From Algoriphagus winogradskyi (GTDB lineage Bacteria > Bacteroidota > Bacteroidia > Cytophagales > Cyclobacteriaceae), in the NCBI RefSeq assembly GCF_900182815.1, contig NZ_FXUA01000006.1, positions 248,001 through 312,000 on the forward strand: a stretch of DNA of 64,000 bases, read 5' to 3'. Under the pieces are notes generated by a model. That model had not been told where the DNA came from. It did no database searches and was given only the letters and a program-made list of their open reading frames with translations. The translations under genes and the position numbers were made by a program. Positions 1-9,753 of the stretch are shown piece after piece; position 1 is the stretch's first letter; each line of letters begins with the position of its first letter.

Positions 1-1
1 T

Positions 2-904
2 ACTGTTCATCTGACAAAGTACACTTCCCACCAAGCTCAGGAATTTATCAAGAATCAATCTGCAGGTAAACCATTTATGCTTTCGCTGAGTTTCTCTGCT
101 CCGCATGCTCATGATCCTGCAGAAGAGCAATATTTCTGGTCTACGGATGTGGATGATTTATATACTGATGTCAAGTTTCCCAAGCCGCTTTTATCAAAGG
201 AAAAATACTTTGATCAGCAGCCAGAATATGTAAAAACAGGGGAGAATCGTACACGCTGGTATTGGAGATATGATACTCAGGAGAAATATCAGAAGAGTAT
301 GAAGGGCTATTACCGAATGATCTCTGAAGTAGACCTGGAAATCGGGAAAATCCGCAAGACGCTAGCCGAAAAAGGCATGGATAAAAACACGGTAATCATC
401 TTTATGGGTGATAACGGCTACTTCCAGGGCGAGCGTCAACTTGCAGGGAAATGGCTGATGTATGATAATTCACTACGAGTACCTATGATTATCTATGACC
501 CAAGAAATCCTGGACATAGAGTGATTTCTGACTTTGCGCTAAACATTGATATCGCGCCCACTGTGCTTGAGTTTGCAAATGGCATTTTGCCACAGGAATA
601 TCAGGGGATTAGCTTGGCTGATTACGTGATTGGGGAAAATCCTGCCATTGAAAGGAGTGAATTTATTGCAGAGCATCTTTGGAAAGTCAAAATCATTGCG
701 GCCAGTGAAGGGATCAGAACCAAGGATTGGAAATATTTCCGATATCAGGATGACTTGGCCCACGAAGAGTTGTATGATCTGAACAAAGATCCTTTAGAGA
801 AAAAGAATTTAGCTGGAAAGAAAGGCTATGAAAATACGCTTATTGAAATGCGGGAAATTTTTAATAATACTGTGAAAAGGCTGGAAGCGGAGAAGATTAA
901 TTAG
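2..904 (+). CDS. Sulfatase, C-terminal part (5' end outside window)
   Basis: The reading frame is open from base 2, so the gene begins before the window; only about 300 C-terminal residues are seen. Recognisable sulfatase-family features are the KPFMLSLSFSAPHAHDP stretch, the FMGDNGYF strand (metal-binding Asp-Asn of the alkaline-phosphatase fold), the GKWLMYDNSLRVP segment and the late DWKYFRYQ block. The Cys/Ser-x-Pro-x-Arg formylglycine site would lie upstream and cannot be checked. Sulfatases of this family remove sulfate esters from polysaccharides in the periplasm or outside the cell. Its position next to SusC/SusD and sugar dehydrogenases suggests a sulfated glycan substrate, which is inference. 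Confidence 0.9.
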   Translation, partial: TVHLTKYTSHQAQEFIKNQSAGKPFMLSLSFSAPHAHDPAEEQYFWSTDVDDLYTDVKFPKPLLSKEKYFDQQPEYVKTGENRTRWYWRYDTQEKYQKSMKGYYRMISEVDLEIGKIRKTLAEKGMDKNTVIIFMGDNGYFQGERQLAGKWLMYDNSLRVPMIIYDPRNPGHRVISDFALNIDIAPTVLEFANGILPQEYQGISLADYVIGENPAIERSEFIAEHLWKVKIIAASEGIRTKDWKYFRYQDDLAHEELYDLNKDPLEKKNLAGKKGYENTLIEMREIFNNTVKRLEAEKIN

Positions 905-934
905 TAAACAGTGAACAGTCGCAGTGTGCAGAAC

Positions 935-982
935 ACTGAGACTGAATACTGAATACTGAAATCTGACCACTGACCACTGAGC
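935..982. repeat. Heptameric tandem repeat, ACTGNNN
   Basis: The tetramer ACTG (once TCTG) recurs every 7 bases from 941 to about 979, with units such as ACTGAAT and ACTGACC, and one further ACTG at 935. It lies in the short convergent gap between the sulfatase and the HopJ-like gene. It is a degenerate 7-bp-period array, not coding. Confidence 0.6.
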
Positions 983-983
983 C

Positions 984-1319
984 TTACTTCTCCGACAAAG
1001 CCTCTCCCTCAAACTTGATCCCATCCCATCCGGATTGCATAAAGTTGCGGATATTTTGATGATCTGTTCCTTCTGGATTTTCTATTACATCTTTTCTGTA
1101 ATAATCCCCAAAAAGTGCCAAGGTATGATCTTTAGTGAGGTTTTGAAGTTTGGCAAAGGAAAAGATCTTGCAGCTGCCATTGTTTTGCCCGGCTTCATTT
1201 ACTGTGTCGCCATTGGTAAAACGGGTTGGAGTGAAATTGAAATTTGTGTCGATATATGCGATGACATCTGCAAAGGCAATTGTATCTGGATTCGAGGTGA
1301 TTTGGTTTAGTAAATTCAT
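984..1319 (-). CDS. HopJ type III effector family protein
   Basis: A 111-residue protein matching the small HopJ family in length and in its pattern: an N-terminal NPDTIAFADVIAYID helix, the FTPTRFTNGD segment, and a C-terminal IRNFMQSGWDGIKFEGEAL block. Despite the name, this family is widespread in free-living bacteria that have no type III secretion system, and its function there is unknown. There is no signal peptide. It converges with the sulfatase gene and lies downstream of the SGNH/dehydrogenase gene on the same strand, separated by about 120 bp containing tandem repeats, so an operon is uncertain. Confidence 0.8.
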   Translation of the reverse strand: MNLLNQITSNPDTIAFADVIAYIDTNFNFTPTRFTNGDTVNEAGQNNGSCKIFSFAKLQNLTKDHTLALFGDYYRKDVIENPEGTDHQNIRNFMQSGWDGIKFEGEALSEK

Positions 1320-1413
1320 AAGGTAATATTAGTTAAATGAGTACTCTCTCTTTTAATTTATTTAAAAATAATGGGCCAAAAGGAACTCAATCCCTCTGAC
1401 CCAAATATTCTTA

Positions 1414-1444
1414 ACTGCCAACTGCCAACTGCCAACTGCCAACT
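1414..1444. repeat. Heptameric tandem repeat, ACTGCCA x4
   Basis: Four perfect head-to-tail copies of ACTGCCA followed by a partial ACT. The array ends inside the stop codon of the 1443-4592 gene (minus strand). It shares the ACTG core with the array at 935-982. Confidence 0.85.
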
Positions 1445-4400
1445 ATTTTTCCATAGGATGTGCTTTCAGCAAATCAGCAGGCTGGAAGAACCCTGTGTGA
1501 TCTTTGACCTCTTCTCGTACTTTTTTCACTAAGTCAGGTGAAATGGCAGAAGCTTGATTCCCAAAGGAATTTCTCACGAAGGTAAGCACTGCTGCTACTT
1601 GCGAGTCATCCAGCATACCTTCGAAAGGAGTCATTGGTACTTGTCCAGGATAATCTTTTCCTTTCACAGTAATCGGTCCCATCATCCCCTTGAGTACGAT
1701 TTTGATCAGACGCTCTTCATTGCCTGTTACCCAAGGAGTGCCAGCAAGTGGAGGAAAACCTGAAGCAGAAAGCCCTTGGCCGTCGGGCTGGTGACAGGTG
1801 CTACAGAAGCCTTCTCTGGCGTAGATCTCCTTACCAAGCACAAATAGTTCTCTATCCGATCCGGTCAGAGAAGACTTGATGTCCTCTTCTTTTTTCTCTT
1901 TCACAGACAGTCCGGAAATATGTGCAACTGCTGCCTCATAAGCTGGTGTGATCCATTCTTCCATTTCTGTATCTTCTCCGGCTGACAGTACTTCGAGACC
2001 TGCTTCTCTTGGCATCCAAGATGCAGCTACGATTGCTTCAAGTCTAACTCTACCATTTTCATCTTTGATAGCCTCAGTCATTAGCTCTTTTTGGTTGGAA
2101 ACCTGATGCCCTGTATAGCGTAGCACTCGCACCGCAGCAGCTCTAGCTCTGTAGTCTTTAGCTTTCAGCATTTGCTCCAATAGATCTTTATTTACTTTAT
2201 TGATACCCCAGCTTACCCAAAGTGCTTCAAGCACATTGTGCTCATATCTTGGATCGCTTTTGTCCAATTTCTCAGCCCACTCAGCCACAGCATCATACAC
2301 TTCCTGCTGATCTCTTCCACGCAGTTCCCGGCGAGTTCTGTATCTGGTTCTGTATTCTGGTAATTTTAGATTTTCCAATAACTCAGGTATACTCGCGCCG
2401 TCGATTTTGGCTGGGGTGACCAAAGGTCTGGAAGGGTAGGTGATTCTGTAGATTCTGCCATGCTGATGATCTCTCAATGGATCACGGGCATTGTGTTGCA
2501 TGTGACCAATAAGGATGTTATGCCAATCAACTACGTAAAGCGAACCATCGGGAGCAATCTCCATATCAACCGGACGGAAATTTCTATCTGTTGATGAAAG
2601 TAAATCCTGTCTCCATTTGGTAGAAAAACCGATTTCTTCATCGATCATCTGATGCTGTTTTGTTCCTAGGAAACCGATCGTGTTATTGATGATCATGTCT
2701 CCCTGCACATCATCTGGGAAATGTCTACTTGAGATAAATTCCAAACCAGAGGTAGGACGAACCATCTGGTCTTTTTGAATCAAGTTTCTTCCTTTATTGT
2801 TTGCATTTCCATAGCGAGGAAGTAAGGAAGCTGGCATCATGTAATTTACATTTGGGCCAGAGGTCTCAGCATAGAAGTTTTGTCCCCATTCGTCGAAGGC
2901 AATACCCCAAGGGTTTGGGATGCTTACCTGAGCCACGCGCTCCAGTTTATGTCTGCTTGGGGTATATCGGTAGAATCCCCCATTTGTCGCTCGGACTGGG
3001 CCATAGGAGGTTTCCACATTGGAATGAAGGAAAACTCCCTCCGCCATATAAATAGCTCCAGACTCATCAGTAGTAAAGGCCGAAATGGCATGGTGGGTAT
3101 CGTGATCGTCAAAACCGCTCAGCAAAACTTCCTTACGATCTGCCTTGTCGTCATTATTATCATCATACAGAATTACGAGATTGTTTCCCTGAGAAACATA
3201 AACTCCTTCTGCTGCCAGTTCAAATCCAACTGGAATATGAAGATCATCCGCGAAAACAGTTTCCTTGTCTGCCTTACCGTCATTGTCGGTATCTTCATAG
3301 ATCAACAATTTATCTGCTGGTCTTGAATCTCCGGGCTTGTAATGAGGATAACTTGGCATAGTCGCCACCCAAAGTCTTCCTTTGTTGTCAAAGGAAAGCT
3401 GAACTGGGTTGGCAAGGTTTGGCCATTCTTCCTCAGATGCAAAAAGTTCGATTTTATAGCCAGGCGCAACTTTTAACTTGGCAAGTGCTTCCTCACCATA
3501 TAGGTAGGTTAGGTCGCCATTTTTTTCAGGGTTATAGTTTGTCTCTACTTCTGGAAGTACGTTGGTATGTGAATCTGCCTCAGCTAGATCTTTCTTTTCT
3601 CCCTGATTAGCCATCCAGATTGCTGTGTCCCTAATTGCGGTTAGTTGACGGATTTTTTCTAATTCAAATGGGTAATTATCTGGACCAAAAGGATCGTATC
3701 TTCTTCCGAAAACATGGACTCCATTGGGGATTTTATAGTCATTTCTCCAAAACCAGTTTTTCTCCTGCACAGCTTCATGCACTAGTTCTCGATTTGCTTC
3801 GTTCTTGATCGGTGTTTCTCCAAAAATCTCATCCGAAAGAAGAACGGCTAATTTTTTATAGCCAGCTTCATTCAACTGTGAACCGTCAATTGTCAGGTCT
3901 TCCTCAGATTCCAGATACCATTGTTTGCTTGGATTAAATGCGTCTACAAACATTACTTCATTTTTCTCTGCGATTTCCTGCATTGCTACAGTGTAGAGAT
4001 TCAGATTTTCGTTTTCTGTTTTGCCGTCTGGGACATCAATTTTCTCTGACAAGTCCTCAAAAGCTATAGGGGACACGATGACCAGCTTGGGAGAAAGCGT
4101 ATCGTGGTATTTCTGGAGCAGGGTGTGCTTGATAAAAGCATCCAACTCTGCTTTATAGTTTTCTAATCCATCTACCCCTTGGAAGGATTCATTGTATCCA
4201 AAAAAAGAAATGATGATATCTGCCTGAAGTCTTGTCAGCCATTCATCAGGCTTTTCCAGATGGCCTATGCTCCCGGAAGGAGTAGCATATTCTACCTGAA
4301 AGGCCTCAGCGCCAGGAAAAGCCCAAGGATCGTTAGTGCCAGATCTAGGTCTAAAGCCAGGGGTGTCACCTGGGTCAGCAAGGTTCCTGATGTAAAGATT

Positions 4401-4592
4401 TTTCTCAGGATGGCGGAGTTGCATTTCTGTCTCGAAACTTCCATAGTCCATCATTCTAGACGCTAAGTTGTTTCCAATCAGGGCAATTCTGGCGTTTGGT
4501 TTTAATTCAATGGTTTCTTTTTGAGAGCATTGAAAGCTGATGAGCCCTATTAGAGCGAGGAGGAAGAGGTTAGTTGAGGATTTTTTAAGCAT
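1443..4592 (-). CDS. Exported SGNH-like / PVC-type dehydrogenase / cytochrome c fusion
   Basis: A 1049-residue exported protein with a hydrophobic N-terminus and a possible lipidated Cys22. Residues about 34-255 form an SGNH/GDSL-hydrolase-like domain. The usual GDS nucleophile block reads GNN (40-42), an FGYNES block lies at 131-136, and the catalytic DxxH position reads DGSQ (236-239), so hydrolase activity is doubtful. Residues about 370-760 resemble the beta-propeller of PVC-type membrane-bound dehydrogenases. An alpha-helical HEAT-like stretch follows, and then a cytochrome c domain with heme motif CSTCH (930-934) and a probable distal Met in PMTPF. The likely role is periplasmic oxidation of a sugar with electron transfer to the respiratory chain. 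It is divergent from susC. Confidence 0.85.
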   Translation of the reverse strand: MLKKSSTNLFLLALIGLISFQCSQKETIELKPNARIALIGNNLASRMMDYGSFETEMQLRHPEKNLYIRNLADPGDTPGFRPRSGTNDPWAFPGAEAFQVEYATPSGSIGHLEKPDEWLTRLQADIIISFFGYNESFQGVDGLENYKAELDAFIKHTLLQKYHDTLSPKLVIVSPIAFEDLSEKIDVPDGKTENENLNLYTVAMQEIAEKNEVMFVDAFNPSKQWYLESEEDLTIDGSQLNEAGYKKLAVLLSDEIFGETPIKNEANRELVHEAVQEKNWFWRNDYKIPNGVHVFGRRYDPFGPDNYPFELEKIRQLTAIRDTAIWMANQGEKKDLAEADSHTNVLPEVETNYNPEKNGDLTYLYGEEALAKLKVAPGYKIELFASEEEWPNLANPVQLSFDNKGRLWVATMPSYPHYKPGDSRPADKLLIYEDTDNDGKADKETVFADDLHIPVGFELAAEGVYVSQGNNLVILYDDNNDDKADRKEVLLSGFDDHDTHHAISAFTTDESGAIYMAEGVFLHSNVETSYGPVRATNGGFYRYTPSRHKLERVAQVSIPNPWGIAFDEWGQNFYAETSGPNVNYMMPASLLPRYGNANNKGRNLIQKDQMVRPTSGLEFISSRHFPDDVQGDMIINNTIGFLGTKQHQMIDEEIGFSTKWRQDLLSSTDRNFRPVDMEIAPDGSLYVVDWHNILIGHMQHNARDPLRDHQHGRIYRITYPSRPLVTPAKIDGASIPELLENLKLPEYRTRYRTRRELRGRDQQEVYDAVAEWAEKLDKSDPRYEHNVLEALWVSWGINKVNKDLLEQMLKAKDYRARAAAVRVLRYTGHQVSNQKELMTEAIKDENGRVRLEAIVAASWMPREAGLEVLSAGEDTEMEEWITPAYEAAVAHISGLSVKEKKEEDIKSSLTGSDRELFVLGKEIYAREGFCSTCHQPDGQGLSASGFPPLAGTPWVTGNEERLIKIVLKGMMGPITVKGKDYPGQVPMTPFEGMLDDSQVAAVLTFVRNSFGNQASAISPDLVKKVREEVKDHTGFFQPADLLKAHPMEK

Positions 4593-4901
4593 ATTATTAG
4601 GATAAGCATTGGGAGTCTAATAATAGGGATAAAGCTCGGGATATTCAATTTATTAGGGCTAATGCCTAGTTTTTATTTTATGTGTGGTAGTGTTTGTTAT
4701 TATATTTCTATTATTTACTTATGCTGTTTTTTATTCTATTATATAATTTAATTTATATAACTATCCTGTACAGTGCTGTTGTATAGCATATTTTTTTAAA
4801 TATGTTTTAAGATGGTTTGTTTCAGGATAGTGCAGGATAGGAAAGGGGTATTAGAGAGGTTAATTGGTTGTGTTTTATAATTAATAATTAAACCCAATCC
4901 T
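4593..4901. promoter_or_regulatory. Divergent regulatory region upstream of susC
   Basis: A 309-bp AT-rich gap between the divergent dehydrogenase and susC genes, with no credible ORF. It holds three copies of an 8-mer: CTATCCTG at 4761-4768 and its inverse CAGGATAG at 4823-4830 and 4833-4840. The last two are one helical turn apart. A 7-bp-arm palindrome (CATATTT / AAATATG) occupies 4787-4804 between them. This arrangement looks like operator sites for a dimeric regulator, but no regulator gene is in the neighbourhood. No convincing TAnnTTTG promoter element was found. Confidence 0.5.
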
Positions 4902-7900
4902 ATGCTAAACAATTATCAATTATTAATAAAAACCCGGTTTGTTGGGTTTTTATTAGCCTTGTTTATCGTATCTGTGTCCTCATCATTTGCACAGTCGATA
5001 ACAGTGAAAGGAAAAGTTGTGTCTGAAGATGATAATGAGCCTGTTCCAGGAGCTCTAGTTTCCGTAAAAGGCACACAATCAGGAACCGTAACAGACATTG
5101 ACGGTGGATTTACCATCCAAGCCTCAGTTGGCGAGACGTTGGTAGTCAGCTTTATTGGATTTACCACGAATGAAGTGGTAGTTACCCAAAATTCAACTGA
5201 TATTTTAGTGACGCTTAAATATTCTACCTCTGACCTCTCTGAAGTAGTAGTTGTAGGTTATGGTAGCCAAATCAAGAAAGAGCTTACAGGTGCAATTCAA
5301 TCCGTCAGCGAAAAGGAATTAAAAGATCTTCCAGTTTCTTCTGTAGCCCAAAAGCTTCAGGGTAGATTGGCTGGAGTTCAAATTAATCAGACTACAGGAA
5401 AGCCGGGTCAAGGAATGAATGTTCGTATTCGGGGCCAATTGTCAGTTTCAGGTGGTAGTTCGCCTTTATATGTTGTGGATGGTTTTCCGATCACAGGTGA
5501 TATTAATGCCTTGAATCCTGACGAAATCCAGGAGATCACTGTATTGAAAGATGCGGCATCCACATCGCTGTATGGATCTAGAGCTGCAAATGGTGTGGTC
5601 CTGATTACTACAAAAAAAGGTGTGGCGGGACAGACTAATGTAAATCTAAATGTTTTTACAGGCTGGCAGACAGTTCCTGAAAATGGCCGTTTGGAAATGC
5701 TTAATGCTGAAGAATTTGCTCAATTCAAGAAGGAATATTATACAGATGCCGGTCAGCCTGTACCTGAGATTTTCCAAAATCCTGCTGATTATCGAAATAA
5801 TGATAATGATTGGTATGGTGCGATGCTAGAAACAGCTCCTGTTACTTCATACAACTTGACAGTAACTTCTAATAAGGAGAAGGTTAATACGGCAGTTATT
5901 GCCGGATTTTTTGATCAGAAAGGAGTCGTAAGAAATACTGACTACCAAAGGTATTCACTTCGATTAAATACAGATTATGCCGTTTCTGAAAAAGTAAACA
6001 TGGGAATCAATGTTGCTCCTAGTTATGTGTATGACAACACGCCGCAAACCGATGGATCAAGAGGAACAGGTATTTTGTTCAATGCACTCCACACATGGCC
6101 GGTGATGCCGATTTATGAGGAAAATGGAGAATTGACCTCGTTTAATAGATTCCCTGCCAATACAGGAAATATCTTTGCTTATCCAAACTGGTTGAGATCG
6201 GCAGATGAGATCACAAATGAGACGAAAGTCATCAATGTATTAGCAAACACTTATTTTGAATGGAAGCCAATTAAAGGTTTATCACTTAAGACCACTTTTA
6301 ATACGGAACTCAACAACTCCAACTACTTCTTCTTCAACCCTTCCACTGCCACTAATCAAATCAATGTGGCCATCCCAACTGTGGCAAGGTCAGTGAGAGA
6401 CGAATATCAAAATTTATCATGGCTGAATGAAAATATTGCCACCTATGGCAACTCTATAGGAGATCATAATTTTCAAATGTTGTTAGGTTTTTCCAATCAG
6501 AAATTTAGACAAGATCGTACGAGAATAGCAGCAGATACCTATGCTGACGATCGACTTCCTACTATTCAAGGAGCGATTAATATTAACAGAGGTGGTACGA
6601 TTTCAGATGTAAACGAGTGGGCTTTGACTTCAATTTTCTCTCGTCTTACTTATAATTTTAAAGGGAAGTATCTATTCACTGCATCTGTTAGAGGTGATGG
6701 TTCATCACGTTTTGGAGAAGATAACCGTTGGGGGATATTCCCATCCACTTCGTTGGGTTGGGTACTTTCTGATGAAGGATTCCTAAATACTAGTTCTACA
6801 GTTTCCTTTACCAAATTGAGAGCTAGCTACGGAGTTACGGGTAACAATAATATTGGTAACTATACTCAATATGCATTGGTTAATAATACGATTAATGCTG
6901 CTTTTGGGAATACCGTATTCCCTGGTGCAGCGGTTACCTCATTGAGCAATAGAAACTTAGGCTGGGAGACTACCACCCAATTTGATATAGGTTTGGACCT
7001 AGGCTTATGGGAAGATAGAATCACCTTCGTGTATGATTATTATACCAAGAATACTACAAACTTGCTGTATGCAGTGCAGGTGCCACAAGAATCAGGATTC
7101 ACCAATTTCAATGATAATATCGGAGAGATTAAATTCTGGGGCCATGAGTTTTCAGTTACTTCGGTAAATACAACAGGAGCTTTTAGATGGACTACCAATG
7201 CAAACATCTCATTTAATAGAAATGAAGTGCTTGAGCTTGCAGATGGTATTGATAGAGTTTATGGCGATTATCACATCACTAAAGTAGGAGAGCCTTTCGG
7301 ACAATTTTATGGACTTAAAAAATTAGGAAATTATGCCAATGAAGAAGATTTGGCAAACTCTCCAAAAGTCCCAGGCAGATCTACTGTAGGAAGTATTAAG
7401 CTTGCAGATATTAACGGTGATGGAGTTATTACAAACGGTGGGGATAATGATGATAGAACTATTATTGGAAATCCATTCCCGGATTTTACCTATGGTATCA
7501 TCAATAATTTCGCTTATAAAAATTGGGATGCAAGCATCACAGCTTCAGGGTCTCAGGGAAATCAGTTGTATATGAGACACTTGTATTCTACTGCGAATTT
7601 AGACGGGGTGTTTAATATGGTAGCTAAGGTAGCTGATCGCTTTAGATCTCCAGAGAATCCTGGTGAAGGTATTTTTGGAACTACAGTAGGTGGCGGTAAC
7701 GTGACTGGTATAGAACGTGACTGGGCAAATAGCAACTTCGTGTATGATGCCTCTTATTTCACCATTAGAAATATCACTGTAGGATATACATTCAAGAATC
7801 TACCAAAAACATTCAAATCAGCAAGAATTTATGGTTCTGCTCAGAATGTGTGGGTATTTACGGATTATTGGGGTGGATCAAACCCAGAGGTTAGTATGCA

Positions 7901-8003
7901 GAACAACGGAAATGGAGATGGAGGAAACCTAAGTCCAGGTGTGGATTTGGCTGGATACCCAGTGCCTCGTACAATCACTTTTGGTGTTAATGTTACTTTC
8001 TAA
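4902..8003 (+). CDS. SusC/RagA-family TonB-linked outer membrane protein
   Basis: A 1033-residue outer-membrane receptor for TonB-dependent uptake of oligosaccharides. It has a signal peptide ending near SSSFAQ, a CarboxypepD_reg-like domain (about 32-115), the SusC-type VVVGYGSQ TonB-box region, and a plug domain with the YVVDGFPI and ASTSLYGSRAANGV motifs. A long beta-barrel follows and ends in an aromatic strand (TFGVNVTF). There is no N-terminal STN domain, so anti-sigma signalling is not expected. It is followed after 44 bp by SusD, the usual pair. Regulation may involve the repeated CAGGATAG motif upstream. Confidence 0.97.
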   Translation: MLNNYQLLIKTRFVGFLLALFIVSVSSSFAQSITVKGKVVSEDDNEPVPGALVSVKGTQSGTVTDIDGGFTIQASVGETLVVSFIGFTTNEVVVTQNSTDILVTLKYSTSDLSEVVVVGYGSQIKKELTGAIQSVSEKELKDLPVSSVAQKLQGRLAGVQINQTTGKPGQGMNVRIRGQLSVSGGSSPLYVVDGFPITGDINALNPDEIQEITVLKDAASTSLYGSRAANGVVLITTKKGVAGQTNVNLNVFTGWQTVPENGRLEMLNAEEFAQFKKEYYTDAGQPVPEIFQNPADYRNNDNDWYGAMLETAPVTSYNLTVTSNKEKVNTAVIAGFFDQKGVVRNTDYQRYSLRLNTDYAVSEKVNMGINVAPSYVYDNTPQTDGSRGTGILFNALHTWPVMPIYEENGELTSFNRFPANTGNIFAYPNWLRSADEITNETKVINVLANTYFEWKPIKGLSLKTTFNTELNNSNYFFFNPSTATNQINVAIPTVARSVRDEYQNLSWLNENIATYGNSIGDHNFQMLLGFSNQKFRQDRTRIAADTYADDRLPTIQGAININRGGTISDVNEWALTSIFSRLTYNFKGKYLFTASVRGDGSSRFGEDNRWGIFPSTSLGWVLSDEGFLNTSSTVSFTKLRASYGVTGNNNIGNYTQYALVNNTINAAFGNTVFPGAAVTSLSNRNLGWETTTQFDIGLDLGLWEDRITFVYDYYTKNTTNLLYAVQVPQESGFTNFNDNIGEIKFWGHEFSVTSVNTTGAFRWTTNANISFNRNEVLELADGIDRVYGDYHITKVGEPFGQFYGLKKLGNYANEEDLANSPKVPGRSTVGSIKLADINGDGVITNGGDNDDRTIIGNPFPDFTYGIINNFAYKNWDASITASGSQGNQLYMRHLYSTANLDGVFNMVAKVADRFRSPENPGEGIFGTTVGGGNVTGIERDWANSNFVYDASYFTIRNITVGYTFKNLPKTFKSARIYGSAQNVWVFTDYWGGSNPEVSMQNNGNGDGGNLSPGVDLAGYPVPRTITFGVNVTF

Positions 8004-8047
8004 TCGAAAGTAGTTCACCTCATTCATTCACCTAAAAAAGAAAAAAA

Positions 8048-9556
8048 ATGAAAAAATATATCTTAGCCTTCTTAGTGTCAACTATAGCACTCACAGGCTG
8101 CGACGACTTTCTTACGGTAGTCCCAGAAACTCAATTGAGTTCGGCTACCTTTTTCAAAAATCAAACTGACTTTGAACAGGCTGTAAATGCAGCTTACGTT
8201 CCGCTGAGGACAATTACAAATGACCGTTCCTGGTTACTATCAGAGATGCACTCCGATAATACCTACTATGCAAGAAATGTACTCTTTGGTGCGACGGATA
8301 ACCAAGAGGATTTAGCTGATTTCTCAGTGCCTGAATCTAATGGTACCACTGCTAATACACACGTATTGAACCAATGGAGACAGGATTACCTCATTATTTC
8401 AAGAACGAATCAAATACTTTCTTTAATAGATGACGTTGATTTTGATGCTGCTGCTAAAGCAAATGTGAAGGGTCAAGCGCTTTTTCTAAGAGCTTATGCC
8501 TATTTTGAATTAGTCAGGTATTTTGGATCTGTTCCACTTCATTTGACTCCGGTTGCTACCAGAGAAGAGGCAGCACTTCCTTTAGCTACTGAGGCAGAAA
8601 TTTATACTCAGATTGAGCAAGATTTGGTAGCGGCAGTTCCTTTATTGCCAAAAAAAGCGAATCAGGAACCAGGCAGAGCAACTGAAGGGGCGGCAAGAAC
8701 CCTTTTAGCAAATGTATATATCCATCAAAAGAAATGGTCTGCAGCAGAACAGATCTTATCTCCTGTATTAACTCATGGGTATCAATTGATGCCAAGTTAT
8801 GAAATGGCTTTTCCTGGGAATACCTCAAACAAGAATAATATGGAGTCTGTGTTTGAAGTTCAGTTTATTGAGGGGGCAGCTGGATTGAATGGTAATTTTA
8901 TTTATCAATTTATGCCAAGGCCTATCAGTGCAGCTGAGCTTCAACCTATCATGGGAACAAGCAATCCTCAAAATATTGATGGAGAAGGAAACAATATCCC
9001 TACGCCAGATATTATTGCTGCTTACGAGGCAGGTGATTTGAGAAAAGAAGCTTCTATCGGTAATGTTTTCCTTGCGGGTAGCTTCAGAGATGACAAGAAC
9101 TATCCTTACATTAAAAAGCATGCAAAACACCACTCTCAGCATAATAACACAGGAACTAACTGGGTGATCTATCGCTATGCAGAGGTTCTATTGTTTATGG
9201 CAGAAGCGCTTAATGAACAAGGTAAACCAGGTGAGGCTGCGCCATACTTAAATGATGTTAGAGAGAGAGCAGGACTTTTGCCTACTACTGCAACTAGTCA
9301 AGCAGAGATGCGAGAGGCTATCTTCAAAGAGAGGAGAGTAGAGCTTGCTTTTGAAAACAAACGTTGGTTTGATATAGTGAGAACCGATAGGATCGAGGAA
9401 ATAATCGTGCCTTATGGACAGCGAATCATTGCAAACCCTCTTGATTACTACTACCCACCAATAGCTGGAGCAGTTCCAAGAAGTAATGCATTTACCAACA
9501 TCAAGAAGTTTTATGCTTATCCAGCAGCAGAGTCTGACTTGAGTCCTTATTTCTAA
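8048..9556 (+). CDS. SusD/RagB-family nutrient-binding lipoprotein
   Basis: A 502-residue surface lipoprotein that caps the SusC barrel and binds glycan. The signal peptide ends in the lipobox LTGC, and mature Cys is followed by DDFL as usual for SusD. The N-terminal helical region (NQTDFEQAVNAAY), the central RAYAYFELVRYFG helix and the C-terminal FKERRVELAFENKRWFDIVR block are characteristic. It ends with the late YPPIAGAVPRSN strand. It probably forms an operon with susC and is followed by a strong hairpin terminator. Confidence 0.96.
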   Translation: MKKYILAFLVSTIALTGCDDFLTVVPETQLSSATFFKNQTDFEQAVNAAYVPLRTITNDRSWLLSEMHSDNTYYARNVLFGATDNQEDLADFSVPESNGTTANTHVLNQWRQDYLIISRTNQILSLIDDVDFDAAAKANVKGQALFLRAYAYFELVRYFGSVPLHLTPVATREEAALPLATEAEIYTQIEQDLVAAVPLLPKKANQEPGRATEGAARTLLANVYIHQKKWSAAEQILSPVLTHGYQLMPSYEMAFPGNTSNKNNMESVFEVQFIEGAAGLNGNFIYQFMPRPISAAELQPIMGTSNPQNIDGEGNNIPTPDIIAAYEAGDLRKEASIGNVFLAGSFRDDKNYPYIKKHAKHHSQHNNTGTNWVIYRYAEVLLFMAEALNEQGKPGEAAPYLNDVRERAGLLPTTATSQAEMREAIFKERRVELAFENKRWFDIVRTDRIEEIIVPYGQRIIANPLDYYYPPIAGAVPRSNAFTNIKKFYAYPAAESDLSPYF

Positions 9557-9573
9557 TATTAAAAGATTAGGAT

Positions 9574-9616
9574 AACCCAACAAATAGGTATGATTATATC
9601 TATACTGTTGGGTTTT
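9574..9616 (+). terminator. Terminator after susD
   Basis: A perfect 9-bp stem (AACCCAACA / TGTTGGGTT) with an AT-rich 23-nt loop, then a T-rich tail. It ends the susC-susD unit, so the next gene should have its own promoter or depend on read-through. Confidence 0.7.
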
Positions 9617-9753
9617 CTGATTTTTGCTTTTGTTACTTTCTGAAAGAATACTAAGCAAAAAAATAGACAGTATATTTCATGAGTGGTTTCTGAGTTGAGA
9701 AATTATTCGCCAATTTAAAAATCTAACTATTGCTATCAATTAACACTTGTCCT

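Noticed and set aside
935..1444. Short tandem repeats as a CRISPR array
   Set aside because: Units are 7 bp with no spacers and no cas genes anywhere in the window.
2880..3326. A 148-codon plus-strand frame within the 1443-4592 gene
   Set aside because: Antisense to conserved dehydrogenase sequence; a shadow frame.
4593..4901. AT-rich region as a replication origin
   Set aside because: No DnaA boxes or origin-linked genes; it is better explained as a divergent regulatory region.
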